A DNA stretch of 64,000 nucleotides from an uncultured Clostridia bacterium (GCA_944384905.1 CALWVE010000031.1:1-64000), one strand, 5' to 3'. Numbered from the stretch's first letter, positions 1-8,442 are shown. The notes: generated from the sequence alone by a model not told the origin. Numbers and translations: made by a program.

Positions 1-57
1 TTCAAAAGCAAAGAAATACAAGATATAGATATGTTGGCAGAAAAAGAGCGGGAATGA
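1..57 (+). CDS. C-terminal end of an upstream gene (partial)
   Basis: Frame 1 is open from the window edge to a TGA at 55-57 and would encode 18 residues ending in a charged tail (LAEKERE). The stop lies inside the ascending arm of a rho-independent terminator, which is the usual arrangement for a gene end, so this frame is preferred. Frame 3 is also open and runs past the terminator. The function cannot be told from so few residues. Confidence 0.4.
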   Translation, partial: FKSKEIQDIDMLAEKERE

Positions 58-87
58 ACACCTCATGTTGTGTTTTCCCGCTTTTTG
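47..87 (+). terminator. rho-independent terminator
   Basis: AGCGGGAA (47-54) pairs with TTCCCGCT (75-82) and is followed by a T run. An inner ACAC/GTGT pairing extends the stem. It closes the partial gene at the window start and isolates the following small ORF. Confidence 0.75.
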
Positions 88-146
88 TTTCCGCCGTACT
101 GTATGAAATGTTGTCCCTTTAGACAAACAGAAAGAGGGGATACACC

Positions 147-268
147 ATGACATATACGATTAAATCGGTAGGCGGACACGTGGAAGTTTTTGATCATCGC
201 GGGGAATTTGTTTTTCGGCCGATACACGTCAGGAGGCCATGGAAGATCTTCGCGATTTGTGTGCTTGA
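147..268 (+). pseudogene. small conserved-looking protein, apparent -1 frameshift in a T run
   Basis: An ATG at 147 follows a GAGGGG ribosome-binding site and encodes MTYTIKSVGGHVEVFDHRGE and a few more residues. The frame then runs into rnpB and reads nonsense. If one T is added to the T5 run at 211-215, the protein continues with ADTRQEAMEDLRDLCA and stops at TGA 266-268, giving a compact protein of about 40 residues. The restored C-terminus is helical and acidic, as expected for a real small protein, and its stop touches the rnpB -35 box. The break could be real decay, programmed frameshifting or a sequencing error. The family is not named with confidence. Confidence 0.6.
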
Positions 269-293
269 CAAGTCTTGGGCTTTCTTCTATAAT
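265..293 (+). promoter_or_regulatory. sigma-A promoter of rnpB
   Basis: TTGACA at 265-270 and TATAAT at 288-293 are separated by exactly 17 bp, a perfect consensus promoter. Transcription would start near 300, matching the 5' end of the RNase P RNA. The -35 box contains the TGA stop of the preceding small ORF. Confidence 0.9.
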
Positions 294-300
294 ATTTTCT

Positions 301-642
301 GCGAGCAGACTGAACAGCTGCGGGCACAAGTCCGGAAACGGCGTGTCTGAGGAAAGTCCGAGCTCCAAAGGGCAGGATAGCGGCTAACGGCCGCCGAAGG
401 CGACTTCAGGGAAAGTGCAACAGAGAGATACCGCCGGCTTTGGCCGGTAAGGATGGAAAGGCGAGGTAAGAGCTCACCGGCGCACAGGAGACTGTGCGGC
501 CATGTAAACCCTATCCGGAGCAACACCGCAGAAAAGGCATACGGCGGCCCGCCGGCCTTATGGGTGGCATGAACCGTGGCGGCAACGCCCGGGCGAGATA
601 GATGGCTGTTCACGACAGAACTCGGCTTATAGGTCTGGTCGC
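301..642 (+). ncRNA. rnpB: RNase P RNA, bacterial class A
   Basis: This is the catalytic RNA that removes the 5' leader from precursor tRNAs together with the protein RnpA. The hallmark conserved blocks are present: GAGGAAAGTCC near 348, ACAGAGAGA near 420, GTAAGAGCTCACC near 465, GTAAACCC near 505, and ACAGAACTCGGCTTATA near the 3' end. The terminal P1 helix forms between GCGAGCAGAC at 301 and GTCTGGTCGC at 633-642. The length of about 342 nt is normal for class A. It is transcribed from a perfect promoter and followed by a T run and a separate hairpin terminator. Confidence 0.97.
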
Positions 643-650
643 TTTTTTAA

Positions 651-690
651 AGAAATCTGCCGATCCGCTTGGATCGGCATTTCTTTTTTG
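651..690 (+). terminator. rho-independent terminator after rnpB
   Basis: TGCCGATCC (658-666) pairs with GGATCGGCA (671-679) around a GCTT loop. Flanking AAAGAAA/TTTCTTT extends the stem, and TTTTTT follows. Confidence 0.85.
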
Positions 691-773
691 TTTTGGTTGT
701 GGTATAATACGGGCAGCGCCTGTCCGCCGAGCGGGCAGAGCAAACGGGTTTTGCCCGAAACGGAGGTTTTTGT

Positions 774-1211
774 ATGCTGAAAGGAATCCCGGCGATCATT
801 CCGCCGGAACTGCTTCGCCTGCTTTCTGAAATGGGCCATGGCGATGAACTGACAATTGGAGACGCGAATTTCCCCGCGCACACCTGCTGTGACCGCGTGG
901 TGCGTATGGACGGCCATTCCGTACCGGAAATTCTGGACGCTGTTTTGAAGCTCATTCCGCTTGATCCGTATGTGGATCATCCGGTTTCGCTGATGCAGGT
1001 TGTGCCCGGCGATACAGTGGAAACGCCGATCTGGGATACATACCGCGAAATCATTAAAAAGTATGACGACCGCGAAGATCCCATCGAAAACATCGAGCGC
1101 TTTGCTTTTTACGATCGTGTAAAAGAAAAAAGCTCGTTTGTCATCATGAGCGGCGAAACGGCTTTGTATGCCAACATCATCCTGAAAAAGGGCGTTATTA
1201 CGCCGGAATAA
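774..1211 (+). CDS. RbsD/FucU family sugar mutarotase, FucU-like
   Basis: The 145-residue protein has the FucU family's opening MLKGIPAIIPPELLRLLSEM, with a catalytic-type histidine in MGHGDELTIGDANFPAH (residues 20-36) and the late RFAFYDRVKE and ANIILKKGV motifs. The family interconverts anomers of fucose or ribose in the cytoplasm, forming decamers. FucU-type length and the C-terminal GxxALYANIILKKG segment favour L-fucose mutarotase over RbsD. A TATAAT at 703-708 is the only promoter element seen, and a hairpin terminator follows, so it is probably monocistronic. No other fucose gene lies nearby, so the substrate is uncertain. Confidence 0.85.
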   Translation: MLKGIPAIIPPELLRLLSEMGHGDELTIGDANFPAHTCCDRVVRMDGHSVPEILDAVLKLIPLDPYVDHPVSLMQVVPGDTVETPIWDTYREIIKKYDDREDPIENIERFAFYDRVKEKSSFVIMSGETALYANIILKKGVITPE

Positions 1212-1218
1212 GCAATAA

Positions 1219-1258
1219 AAAGCGGCATGGTTTATACCCCCATGCCGCTTTATTTTTA
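1219..1258 (+). terminator. rho-independent terminator, probably bidirectional
   Basis: AAGCGGCATGG (1220-1230) pairs with CCATGCCGCTT (1240-1250), with A and T runs outside both arms. It can serve the fucU-like gene and the convergent AlkD-like gene. Confidence 0.85.
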
Positions 1259-1270
1259 TAAACTTACAAC

Positions 1271-1948
1271 TTAACCTTGGAGATTCTCTGCGATATATTT
1301 ACTCGCTTCCCGAATACTCAGTGGGTTCATGTTTTCTTTATGGACTTTCAGAAAATTCCGTACCCAGTCCGGGTTCGTCTTGGAATAGTCCCGTAGGCTC
1401 CAGCCGATTGCCTTGGTGATGAAAAATTCCGTGCTGCCCAAATTGTTCAGCAGGATTTTTTCAAGCAGCTCGGTATCGGTTTGTTCTTTTCTTCCAAGCT
1501 GATGATCGATAGCAATTCTGCGAATCCAAAAATCGGGATCGGTTGACCAGTTAAGGATCAGTTCTCTGCCTTTCGAATTGTTTGAAACCAGGTACCCGAT
1601 GGTTTTATTAAACCCATCGATGCTATCCCACCACGCTTTGGTTCGCAGGTATTTTTCGATATGCGGCACATCGTCCAGCGTTAGCAGTCGGTGCATAGCC
1701 GAAAGATAATCGATGACAAAATACTGAAATTCACGATGCTCGTCTGCATAGCTTTGATCCAACAGTTCCCAGTTGACTTGTTTTTGCTTCTTTTCGGCTT
1801 TTAGAAATGATTGGTACAAAGCCTTTCTTTTGGGTGTTGGCAAACCGTAAAAAGGGAAGAGGTTTCTCATATACGCGGCCATTTTTTCAGCGCAAGCCGG
1901 ATCTTGATTTTTTTCAAAATCACTTTTTAAAGTCAGATAAAAATCCAT
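1271..1948 (-). CDS. DNA alkylation repair enzyme (AlkD-like)
   Basis: The 225-residue protein matches the DNA_alkylation (AlkC/AlkD) family, HEAT-repeat glycosylases that remove N3- and N7-alkylated purines. Typical features include FYGLPTPKRKAL near residue 35, WWDSIDGF near 110, FWIRRIAIDHQL near 140, and FFITKAIGWSLRDYSK near 175; the aspartate in SLRDYSK and the tryptophans fit the DNA-binding groove. The start at 1948 was chosen because GGAGAAAAATGA sits just upstream; an extension to 2194 is open but has no family similarity. It faces the broken small gene at 2025 and is probably transcribed alone. Confidence 0.88.
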   Translation of the reverse strand: MDFYLTLKSDFEKNQDPACAEKMAAYMRNLFPFYGLPTPKRKALYQSFLKAEKKQKQVNWELLDQSYADEHREFQYFVIDYLSAMHRLLTLDDVPHIEKYLRTKAWWDSIDGFNKTIGYLVSNNSKGRELILNWSTDPDFWIRRIAIDHQLGRKEQTDTELLEKILLNNLGSTEFFITKAIGWSLRDYSKTNPDWVRNFLKVHKENMNPLSIREASKYIAENLQG

Positions 1949-2024
1949 TTCATTTTTCTCCTTTTGCGCCGAATTTAGCACGGCTATCCGCGATTCCCCA
2001 TAAGCTGGAAGAGGGGGAAATCTT

Positions 2025-2216
2025 ATGAACAGTTGTGAACTAATCAGCGCAATTACAGCGCTGGCCGCCGTTTTGGCGAAAGGGAAAACCACCGAAGAAA
2101 TCAGCTTCCTGGCGGTTGTTTTAACATAACTTGGCGACACGCTGGGAACGATTGCTGCGCACCAGGAAAAGTGCTGTCCGGATCTACAGGCCACCGATCT
2201 GCAATTGCCCGATTAA
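2025..2216 (+). pseudogene. small clostridial protein (DUF6774-like) interrupted by an in-frame TAA
   Basis: A GAGGGGGA ribosome-binding site precedes ATG 2025. The frame encodes MNSCELISAITALAAVLAKG and on to FLAVVLT, then meets TAA at 2127-2129, and continues in the same frame with LGDTLGTIAAHQEKCC to a TAA at 2214-2216. From memory of this small clostridial family, the expected text across the stop is FTQLGDTLATIAA, so a glutamine codon CAA has probably become TAA by one C-to-T change. The total length of 63 codons and the Cys-Cys tail fit the family. It may be a real pseudogene, a suppressed stop or a base-call error. Confidence 0.6.
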
Positions 2217-2226
2217 AATAGGTTCG

Positions 2227-3249
2227 TCAGGCTGTGGGCGGCTGATCGTAAATGCCCTGAACAGACACTTCGCCGGAAAAGATGATTTCGTCTTTTCCTT
2301 CCGGCGTGCGGATGACCAGTTCGCCGCTTTCGGTGATATCGACGGCGATGCCCGTCAATAGGCCATCGGGCCGCTGTGCGCTGACCTGTCGCCCGATGCT
2401 CACGCAAAGTTCGCGGTAATCCTGCATGATCCGCTGTGTCTGGTGTGTTTGGTGCAGCTCAAGCAGCGGCTCGAATTCGTTGAGAATGGCGGCCAGCAGT
2501 TCGGCACGCCGGATGTCATGGCCGCAGGCCAGCTGCAGCGAAGTCGCTTTGTAGGCGATTTCTTCAGGGAAGCTGCCGGTGTTGGCGTTTACGCCGATAC
2601 CGGCCAATACATAATCGACCTGATTTTCTTCTGTGGACATTTCGAGCAGCATGCCGCTGAGCTTTTTGCTGCCCAGGACAATGTCGTTGGGCCATTTGAT
2701 GCGGGCATCCAGACCATATAGGTTTCGGATGGCGCGGCATACGGCCAGGCCGGAAACGAGCGTCATATTGGCAGCTTCTGTGGGCGGGCAGTCGGGCCGA
2801 AGTAGCAGCGTAAACCACAAGCCGGCGCCGGGCGGAGAAATCCATTTGCGCCCCAGGCGTCCTTTGCCGCCGGTTTGTTCTTCCGATACAAAAACACTTC
2901 CGTGAACGGCGCCCTGCATGGAACAGCGTTTGGCTTCCGTGTTGGTGGAATCGATCGTCTGGTATGTATACAGCGTGTGCCCCAAAATCTTGGTTCGCAA
3001 GAAAGGCGCCAGCGTGGCAGTGGAAATAAGATCCGGTGCGCCGAGCAGCCGGTATCCTTTATTGGTAACCCGTTCGATGGTATAGCCTTCGTCCAGCAAG
3101 CCGTGAATGATCTTCCAGATCGCGGTGCGCGAGACGTTTAATTTTTCCGAAAGTTCTTCTCCCGAAATGAAATCGTTCGCCTGCGTCAGCATTTGCAGAA
3201 CGATTTCTTTTTTAGCAGGCGCCGTTTTGACGCCCGGTTGTTTTTCCAT
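2227..3249 (-). CDS. birA: bifunctional biotin--protein ligase and biotin repressor
   Basis: BirA activates biotin with ATP and attaches it to biotin carboxyl carrier proteins; with its N-terminal winged helix it also represses biotin genes. Residues about 15-65 form the helix-turn-helix (SEKLNVSRTAIWKIIHGL), the catalytic domain has GGKGRLGRKW near 128 and KWPNDI near 190, and a C-terminal SH3-like barrel ends the 340-residue protein. ATG 3249 is preferred over the TTG at 3255 because AAGGAGG lies 8 nt upstream of the ATG but only 2 nt from the TTG. No biotin synthesis gene is in the window. It points away from the DUF951-prfA operon. Confidence 0.95.
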   Translation of the reverse strand: MEKQPGVKTAPAKKEIVLQMLTQANDFISGEELSEKLNVSRTAIWKIIHGLLDEGYTIERVTNKGYRLLGAPDLISTATLAPFLRTKILGHTLYTYQTIDSTNTEAKRCSMQGAVHGSVFVSEEQTGGKGRLGRKWISPPGAGLWFTLLLRPDCPPTEAANMTLVSGLAVCRAIRNLYGLDARIKWPNDIVLGSKKLSGMLLEMSTEENQVDYVLAGIGVNANTGSFPEEIAYKATSLQLACGHDIRRAELLAAILNEFEPLLELHQTHQTQRIMQDYRELCVSIGRQVSAQRPDGLLTGIAVDITESGELVIRTPEGKDEIIFSGEVSVQGIYDQPPTA

Positions 3250-3317
3250 GGACAAGTCCTCCTTTTTCGATTGGCTTTTTTATTATAACCTGCTTTTTTC
3301 GCTCGGACAAGGCCTTC

Positions 3318-3346
3318 TTGCAAGTTGTGACGGATTGCGGTATAAT
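3318..3346 (+). promoter_or_regulatory. sigma-A promoter of the DUF951-prfA operon
   Basis: TTGCAA at 3318-3323 and TATAAT at 3341-3346 are 17 bp apart, 41 bp upstream of the DUF951 start codon. Confidence 0.8.
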
Positions 3347-3386
3347 ACATGTGAATTGAAACAGCAGGATAAATGGAGGGTTTCAC

Positions 3387-3581
3387 ATGGATGTACGTCC
3401 CGGGGACGTTTTGCAGATGAAAAAGCCGCATCCGTGCGGCAGCCGCGAATTCCTTGTGCTGCGTTCGGGAATGGATTTTAAAATCCGCTGTGTGGGCTGC
3501 GGCCGCGAAGTGATGGTTCCGCGCCTGAAATGTGAAAAGAATATCAAAAAAATCGTTCATCCGGAAGAAGCTGAAGCTTAG
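3387..3581 (+). CDS. DUF951 family protein
   Basis: The 64-residue protein belongs to DUF951, a small Firmicutes family of unknown role. It shows the usual VRPGDVLQMKKPHPCGS start, then REFLVLRSGMDFKIRCVGCG and REVMVPRLKCEK. Cysteines in HPCGS and CVGCG could bind a metal, but this is not proven for the family. The ATG follows GGAGGG. It opens the transcript that continues into prfA 49 bp later. Confidence 0.92.
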   Translation: MDVRPGDVLQMKKPHPCGSREFLVLRSGMDFKIRCVGCGREVMVPRLKCEKNIKKIVHPEEAEA

Positions 3582-3630
3582 CGCGTTCTGTTTTGCATAA
3601 ATTTAGGTATAAGAAAGGCAGGACAGAACG

Positions 3631-4710
3631 ATGTTTGAAAATCTGGAAGTTTTTTTGCGCCGAAAAGAAGAATTGACGGCGCGTATGTACGATCCCGCAG
3701 TAGCCGCCGATCCGGAGCGTCTGCGGGAAGTGATGCAGGAGCTCAATGAAGTTACGCCGCTGGCCGATACGTATGCGGAGTACCTTTCCGCACAACAAAC
3801 CGCGCAGGAAGCGCTCAATTTGCTCGACGAAACAGATGATCCCGAGCTGCACGAACTGGCTCAGGAAGAGTTGCGTGCGGCGCAGGCACGTTCGGAAGAA
3901 CTGGATACCCAACTTCGGCTGTTGCTGCTCCCGCGTGACCCGCGCGATTCCAAAAGCGTGGTGGTTGAAATCCGTGCCGGCGCAGGCGGGGAAGAAGCCG
4001 CGCTTTTTTCGGCCGATTTGTACCGTATGTACACCATGTACGCCGAGCGCCAGGGTTGGAAAACGGAAATCGGTACGCTCAACGAAACGGAACTGGGCGG
4101 AATCCGCGAAATTGGTTTCATGATCGAAGGGCAGGGCGCGTTTTCCCGCTTGAAGTTTGAAAGCGGTGTTCATCGCGTGCAGCGTGTACCGGTAACCGAA
4201 TCGCAGGGCAGAATCCAGACGTCTACCGCGACCGTGGCTATCATGCCGGAAGTGGACGATGTGGAAATACAGATCGATCCCAAAGATCTGCGCATCGATA
4301 CGTTCCGTTCCAGCGGCGCGGGCGGACAGCATATCAATAAAACTTCGTCCGCCATCCGCATTACCCATTTGCCCACAGGGCTGGTGGTGGAATGCCAGGA
4401 TGAGCGCAGTCAATATAAAAATAAAGATAAAGCCATGAAGGTGCTGCGCGCACGACTGTTTGATATGGAACAGCAAAAGCGCGACAGCGAGATTTCACAG
4501 GCGCGCCGGGAACAGGTGGGCAGCGGCGATCGTTCCGAACGGATCCGCACCTATAATTTCCCGCAGGGCCGTGTAACCGATCACCGGATCGGACTTACGC
4601 TGTATCGTCTTCAGGATATTATGAATGGCGATCTTACGGAACTGATCGACGCTCTGACGGCGGCCGACCGGGCCGAAAAACTTCGGGCAGTGATGGAGCC
4701 CGAATCCTGA
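3631..4710 (+). CDS. prfA: peptide chain release factor 1
   Basis: RF1 reads UAA and UAG stop codons in the ribosomal A site and triggers hydrolysis of peptidyl-tRNA. The 359-residue length is standard. The catalytic GGQ is in [15 protein letters not shown] near residue 230, and the stop-codon recognition region lies around [19 protein letters not shown] (residues 180-200). It is followed with no gap by the threonylcarbamoyl-AMP synthase fusion; the release-factor methyltransferase prmC, which often sits between these two in Firmicutes, is not here. Confidence 0.97.
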   Translation: MFENLEVFLRRKEELTARMYDPAVAADPERLREVMQELNEVTPLADTYAEYLSAQQTAQEALNLLDETDDPELHELAQEELRAAQARSEELDTQLRLLLLPRDPRDSKSVVVEIRAGAGGEEAALFSADLYRMYTMYAERQGWKTEIGTLNETELGGIREIGFMIEGQGAFSRLKFESGVHRVQRVPVTESQGRIQTSTATVAIMPEVDDVEIQIDPKDLRIDTFRSSGAGGQHINKTSSAIRITHLPTGLVVECQDERSQYKNKDKAMKVLRARLFDMEQQKRDSEISQARREQVGSGDRSERIRTYNFPQGRVTDHRIGLTLYRLQDIMNGDLTELIDALTAADRAEKLRAVMEPES

Positions 4711-4733
4711 TGCATGAACAAGGAGATGTTACT

Positions 4734-6380
4734 TTGCAGACATTGCTGCTACACACTGAAAATCCGGCGGATATCGAGCAGGCCGGCGCAATTCTGCGCG
4801 GCGGGGGACTTGTGGCTATTCCCACCGAGACCGTCTACGGCCTGGCTGCAGATGCGCTGAATCCGGAAGCGGCCAAGGCAATTTTTGCCGCCAAAGGACG
4901 CCCGGCCGATAATCCGCTGATTGTCCATATTTGTGATTTGAATCAATTTCCCGAACTGGTTCGGGAAATTCCGGAATCGGCCTGGCGGCTGGCCAAAGCA
5001 TATTGGCCCGGCCCGTTGACAATTATTTTGCCGCGTGCAGATTGTATTCCCGATGCCGTGAGCGCGGGTTTGCCTACGGTTGCCGTGCGCTTCCCGTCTC
5101 ATCCGGCCGCGCAAGCTGTGATTCGCGCTTCGGGCTGCCCGCTGGCGGCGCCCTCGGCAAATCTTTCCGGCAAACCCAGCCCTACAACGGCGGCTCATGT
5201 AATGGAAGATATGGACGGCCGTATCGACGCGGTTTTAGACGGCGGCCCCTGTGACGTTGGCGTAGAGTCTACGGTCATCACGCTGGCTACTCAGCCGCCG
5301 CGCCTGCTGCGTCCCGGCGGGATTACGCTGGAACAGCTTCAGGCTGTTCTGGGAGAAGTGGAAGTCGATCCGGCCGTAACCCATCAGCTGGCGGCTGGCG
5401 TTCGTGCGGCTTCTCCGGGTATGAAGTACAAACACTATGCCCCCAAAGCACAGGTGACGATGCTTTCGGGCACCAGCGAACAATTTGTTTCGTTCGTGAA
5501 TCAATGGGCCGGGCGACCTGTCCGTGCGGCGGCTTTGTGTTATGAAGAAGAAAAAGACCGGATTCGTATTCCCGCAATTTCCTGCGGGAAAAGCGACGAC
5601 CTGGCCGCGCAGGCACAGCATCTTTTTGATGCGCTGCGCCGTGTAGATGATGATTTGCACGCTTCGTGTGCATTTGCTCATTGTCCGCCGCAAGAGGGCG
5701 TGGGGCTTGCCGTTTATAACCGGCTGGTTCGCGCCGCGGCTTTCCATCAGATCGATCTGACGCCGCGTGTGATCGGCCTGACAGGGCCGACAGGCGGGGG
5801 AAAATCCGTTGTGAGCGATCATCTGCGCGCGCTGGGCTGCGTTATCATCGATTGTGACCAGATTGCGCGGGAGGCCGTTCGAGATGCGGATGTACTGAAA
5901 AATCTTTGTGCTACGTTCGGCGCGGATATTCTGGATGAAGACGGTGCGCTGATTCGCCGCCGATTGGCGGAGCGCGCGTTTGCGTCTCAGGAAACCACCC
6001 AGAAACTCGACGACATCACCCATCCGTGGATTATGGCCCGAGTCGGGGAGCAAATCCGGGCGGCGCAAAAGCTGCCTGTTCCGGCTGTGGTGGTCGATGC
6101 GCCGCAGTTGTTTGAAGCGCACGGGGAGAGCTTGTGCGATTGTGTGCTGGTTGTAACTGCTCCGCAGGAAGAACGTCTTCGCCGCATTTGCGCGCGCGAC
6201 GGTCTTACACGGGAAGAAGCGCTCCGGCGTATGAGCATTCAGCTTTCCGAAGAAGAATTTTTGCGTCGTGCCGATTGTGTGATTCATAACCTTAATTTGC
6301 AGGATACGCTGGCTCAGGCCGAAGCGTTTCTGCGTTCGATGAACCCTTATGGAGGAACAGCGGATGAAGCAAGCCACTAA
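4734..6380 (+). CDS. fusion of L-threonylcarbamoyladenylate synthase (Sua5/YwlC) and dephospho-CoA kinase (CoaE)
   Basis: Residues 1-345 are a full Sua5/YwlC protein, which makes threonylcarbamoyl-AMP for the t6A37 tRNA modification: GLVAIPTETVYGLAADAL near residue 25, SANLSGKPSPT near 145, and a Sua5 C-terminal domain with SPGMKYKHYAP near 230. Residues from 346 on are a full CoaE, the last enzyme of CoA synthesis: P-loop GLTGPTGGGKS, then IDCDQIAREAV and DITHPWI. The frame is continuous across a short junction. TTG 4734 is preferred as start because AAGGAG lies 8 nt upstream and the N-terminus then matches the family; ATG 4710, overlapping the prfA stop, is the alternative. The lytic transglycosylase start overlaps its end. 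Confidence 0.93.
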   Translation: MQTLLLHTENPADIEQAGAILRGGGLVAIPTETVYGLAADALNPEAAKAIFAAKGRPADNPLIVHICDLNQFPELVREIPESAWRLAKAYWPGPLTIILPRADCIPDAVSAGLPTVAVRFPSHPAAQAVIRASGCPLAAPSANLSGKPSPTTAAHVMEDMDGRIDAVLDGGPCDVGVESTVITLATQPPRLLRPGGITLEQLQAVLGEVEVDPAVTHQLAAGVRAASPGMKYKHYAPKAQVTMLSGTSEQFVSFVNQWAGRPVRAAALCYEEEKDRIRIPAISCGKSDDLAAQAQHLFDALRRVDDDLHASCAFAHCPPQEGVGLAVYNRLVRAAAFHQIDLTPRVIGLTGPTGGGKSVVSDHLRALGCVIIDCDQIAREAVRDADVLKNLCATFGADILDEDGALIRRRLAERAFASQETTQKLDDITHPWIMARVGEQIRAAQKLPVPAVVVDAPQLFEAHGESLCDCVLVVTAPQEERLRRICARDGLTREEALRRMSIQLSEEEFLRRADCVIHNLNLQDTLAQAEAFLRSMNPYGGTADEASH

Positions 6381-6969
6381 AAAGCGGCGATTCCCCATTT
6401 TGGGCGTTTTGGCAGGTGTATTGATCCTTGTTTTAGCTTCGTCTGGGGTGGTATACCACGCCTGGGACTGGATGTTGCATCAGCAATACCCGCAGGAATA
6501 CCAGGAAATTGTCGAGGAAGAAGCGGCGCGGTATGAGCTGGATCCCATGCTGGTTTATGCCGTGATTCGTGCCGAAAGCGGATTTGACGAACAGGCTGAA
6601 TCGGCGGTGGGCGCACGCGGCTTAATGCAGCTGATGCCGTCTACGTTCGACTGGCTTCAGGAAAAAGACCGCGAAGACCTGCTTTCTCATGATTTTCTGT
6701 TTGACCCGCAGGTAAATATCCACTATGGCTGCGCGCTTTTGCGTCTGCTGATCGATTTGTATGGAAGCGAGGAAACGGCTATCTGTGCGTATAACGCGGG
6801 GATGGGAACGGTTTCCGGCTGGCTGGAAGATGAATCGATTTCCGAAGACGGTACGAATTTGCTTTCCATTCCGTACCCCGAAACGGCCGCCTATCTCGAA
6901 CGGGTTTTGAGCAACCGTTCCATGTATCAGCGCCTGTATGGCGAAACTGCTCAAACTGTATCCACGTAA
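6364..6969 (+). CDS. lytic transglycosylase (SLT family), membrane-anchored
   Basis: Residues 1-30 contain a basic start and one membrane segment (ILGVLAGVLILVLASSGVV), followed by an extracytoplasmic SLT domain that cuts peptidoglycan between MurNAc and GlcNAc. The catalytic glutamate is in VIRAESGFD near residue 68, followed by GARGLMQLMP and CAYNAGMGTV, which are signature SLT motifs. ATG 6364 is chosen because GGAGG lies 8 nt upstream; 6349 has no such site. It overlaps the end of the coaE domain by 17 bp, and coaE next to a lytic transglycosylase gene is a known clostridial neighbourhood. Confidence 0.93.
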   Translation: MKQATKKRRFPILGVLAGVLILVLASSGVVYHAWDWMLHQQYPQEYQEIVEEEAARYELDPMLVYAVIRAESGFDEQAESAVGARGLMQLMPSTFDWLQEKDREDLLSHDFLFDPQVNIHYGCALLRLLIDLYGSEETAICAYNAGMGTVSGWLEDESISEDGTNLLSIPYPETAAYLERVLSNRSMYQRLYGETAQTVST

Positions 6970-7021
6970 ACGAACAGCATTGCCTGTTTGAAGATATAAA
7001 AATTCAGGAGGAATTTTGATT

Positions 7022-8431
7022 ATGGCAGAAAAAACACCCGCCGAAGTACTCGGCGAACAGCTTTTGATTCACAAGGAGCATGCGGCCGTACGCTGCACAG
7101 ACGAACAGCTTGCGGCAGCAGACGCGTTCTGCGAAGGCTATAAATCGTATCTGGACACTTCCAAAACCGAGCGTGAAGCCGTGACCACCACGATTGCGCT
7201 GGCCGAAGCCGCCGATTTTACGGCTTTTGATAAGTCCAAAACGTATCAGCCCGGCGACAAAGTGTATTTCAATAATCACGGCAAATCGATCTGCCTGGCT
7301 GTTATCGGCCGTCAGGGCACGAAAAACGGCGTGAAAATTGCCGCGGCTCATATCGATTCTCCCCGTCTCGACCTCAAGCCCATCCCGCTGTATGAAGCCA
7401 ACGAACTGGCTCTGCTCAAAACGCATTATTACGGCGGCGTGAAAAAATATCAGTGGACCGCGCTTCCGCTGGCTATGCACGGTGTGGTTTCCAAAGCCGA
7501 CGGCACCTGCGTAGAAGTAAAGATCGGCGAAGACGATCAGCCGGGCGATCCCAAATTCTGCGTGACCGACCTGCTGCCGCATCTGGCTCAGGAACAGATG
7601 ACCAAGACGCTGGCCGCCGGTATTGCGGGTGAAGACCTCAACATCCTGGTAGGCAGCCGTCCGGTTTGCCGTGAAAAAGGTGAAAACCGCTTTAAGCTCA
7701 ATGTGCTCAAAGCGCTCAACGAAAAATACGGTATGGTTGAAGGCGACCTGATGTCCGCTGAAATCGAATTCGTACCCAGCGCCAAGGCTGCCGATATCGG
7801 TTTCGACCGCAGCCTGATCGGTTCCTATGGTCACGATGACCGTGTTTGCGCTTATCCTTCCGTTATGGCTGCTCTCGATTGCGGTACGCCGGAATCCACC
7901 GTTGTAGTGGTACTGGCCGATAAGGAAGAAATCGGTTCCGTAGGCAATACGGGCCTTAACTCCAACTTCCTGTGCGACTTCATCGAAGATCTGGCCGACC
8001 TCGACGGTATGGCGGTTCGCGATGTTATGCGTCGTTCCGAATGCCTCTCCGCCGACGTGTGCGCCGCTTATGATCCTACTTATGCTTCCGCTTATGAAGC
8101 CAACAATAGCTGCTATGTAAATTACGGCGTTGGCGTGATGAAGTATACCGGTTCCCGCGGTAAGGGCGGTTCCAACGATGCTTCCGCCGAATACACCGGC
8201 AAGGTTCGCCGCTTGTTCGATAAGAACAACGTGCAGTGGCAGATCGGCGAACTGGGCCGCATCGACCTGGGTGGCGGCGGAACGGTGGCTTTGTACATCT
8301 CCGGTCTGGGCGCTGATGTTATCGATGTAGGCGTACCGGTGCTTTCCATGCATGCTCCATATGAAGTGGTTGCCAAAACAGACGTTTATATGCTGTATCT
8401 GGGAATCAAAGCCTTCTTTGAAGAAGCTTAA
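7022..8431 (+). CDS. M18 family aminopeptidase
   Basis: The 469-residue cytoplasmic metallopeptidase removes N-terminal, often acidic, residues from peptides. M18 motifs are clear: KIAAAHIDSPRLDLKP near residue 105 (metal-binding His and Asp), VVLADKEEIGSVG near 300 (catalytic and metal-binding Glu), and PVLSMHAPYEV near 440 (last metal-binding His). The subunits usually form a large tetrahedral dodecamer. ATG 7022 has AGGAGG 10 nt upstream; the in-frame TTG at 7016 is less likely. The gene has strongly biased codons, suggesting high expression, and ends in a clear terminator. Confidence 0.95.
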   Translation: MAEKTPAEVLGEQLLIHKEHAAVRCTDEQLAAADAFCEGYKSYLDTSKTEREAVTTTIALAEAADFTAFDKSKTYQPGDKVYFNNHGKSICLAVIGRQGTKNGVKIAAAHIDSPRLDLKPIPLYEANELALLKTHYYGGVKKYQWTALPLAMHGVVSKADGTCVEVKIGEDDQPGDPKFCVTDLLPHLAQEQMTKTLAAGIAGEDLNILVGSRPVCREKGENRFKLNVLKALNEKYGMVEGDLMSAEIEFVPSAKAADIGFDRSLIGSYGHDDRVCAYPSVMAALDCGTPESTVVVVLADKEEIGSVGNTGLNSNFLCDFIEDLADLDGMAVRDVMRRSECLSADVCAAYDPTYASAYEANNSCYVNYGVGVMKYTGSRGKGGSNDASAEYTGKVRRLFDKNNVQWQIGELGRIDLGGGGTVALYISGLGADVIDVGVPVLSMHAPYEVVAKTDVYMLYLGIKAFFEEA

Positions 8432-8442
8432 TTTGTTTTTGA

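Noticed and set aside
190-387. Frame overlapping the start of rnpB
   Set aside because: Most of it lies in the RNase P RNA and has no ribosome-binding site.
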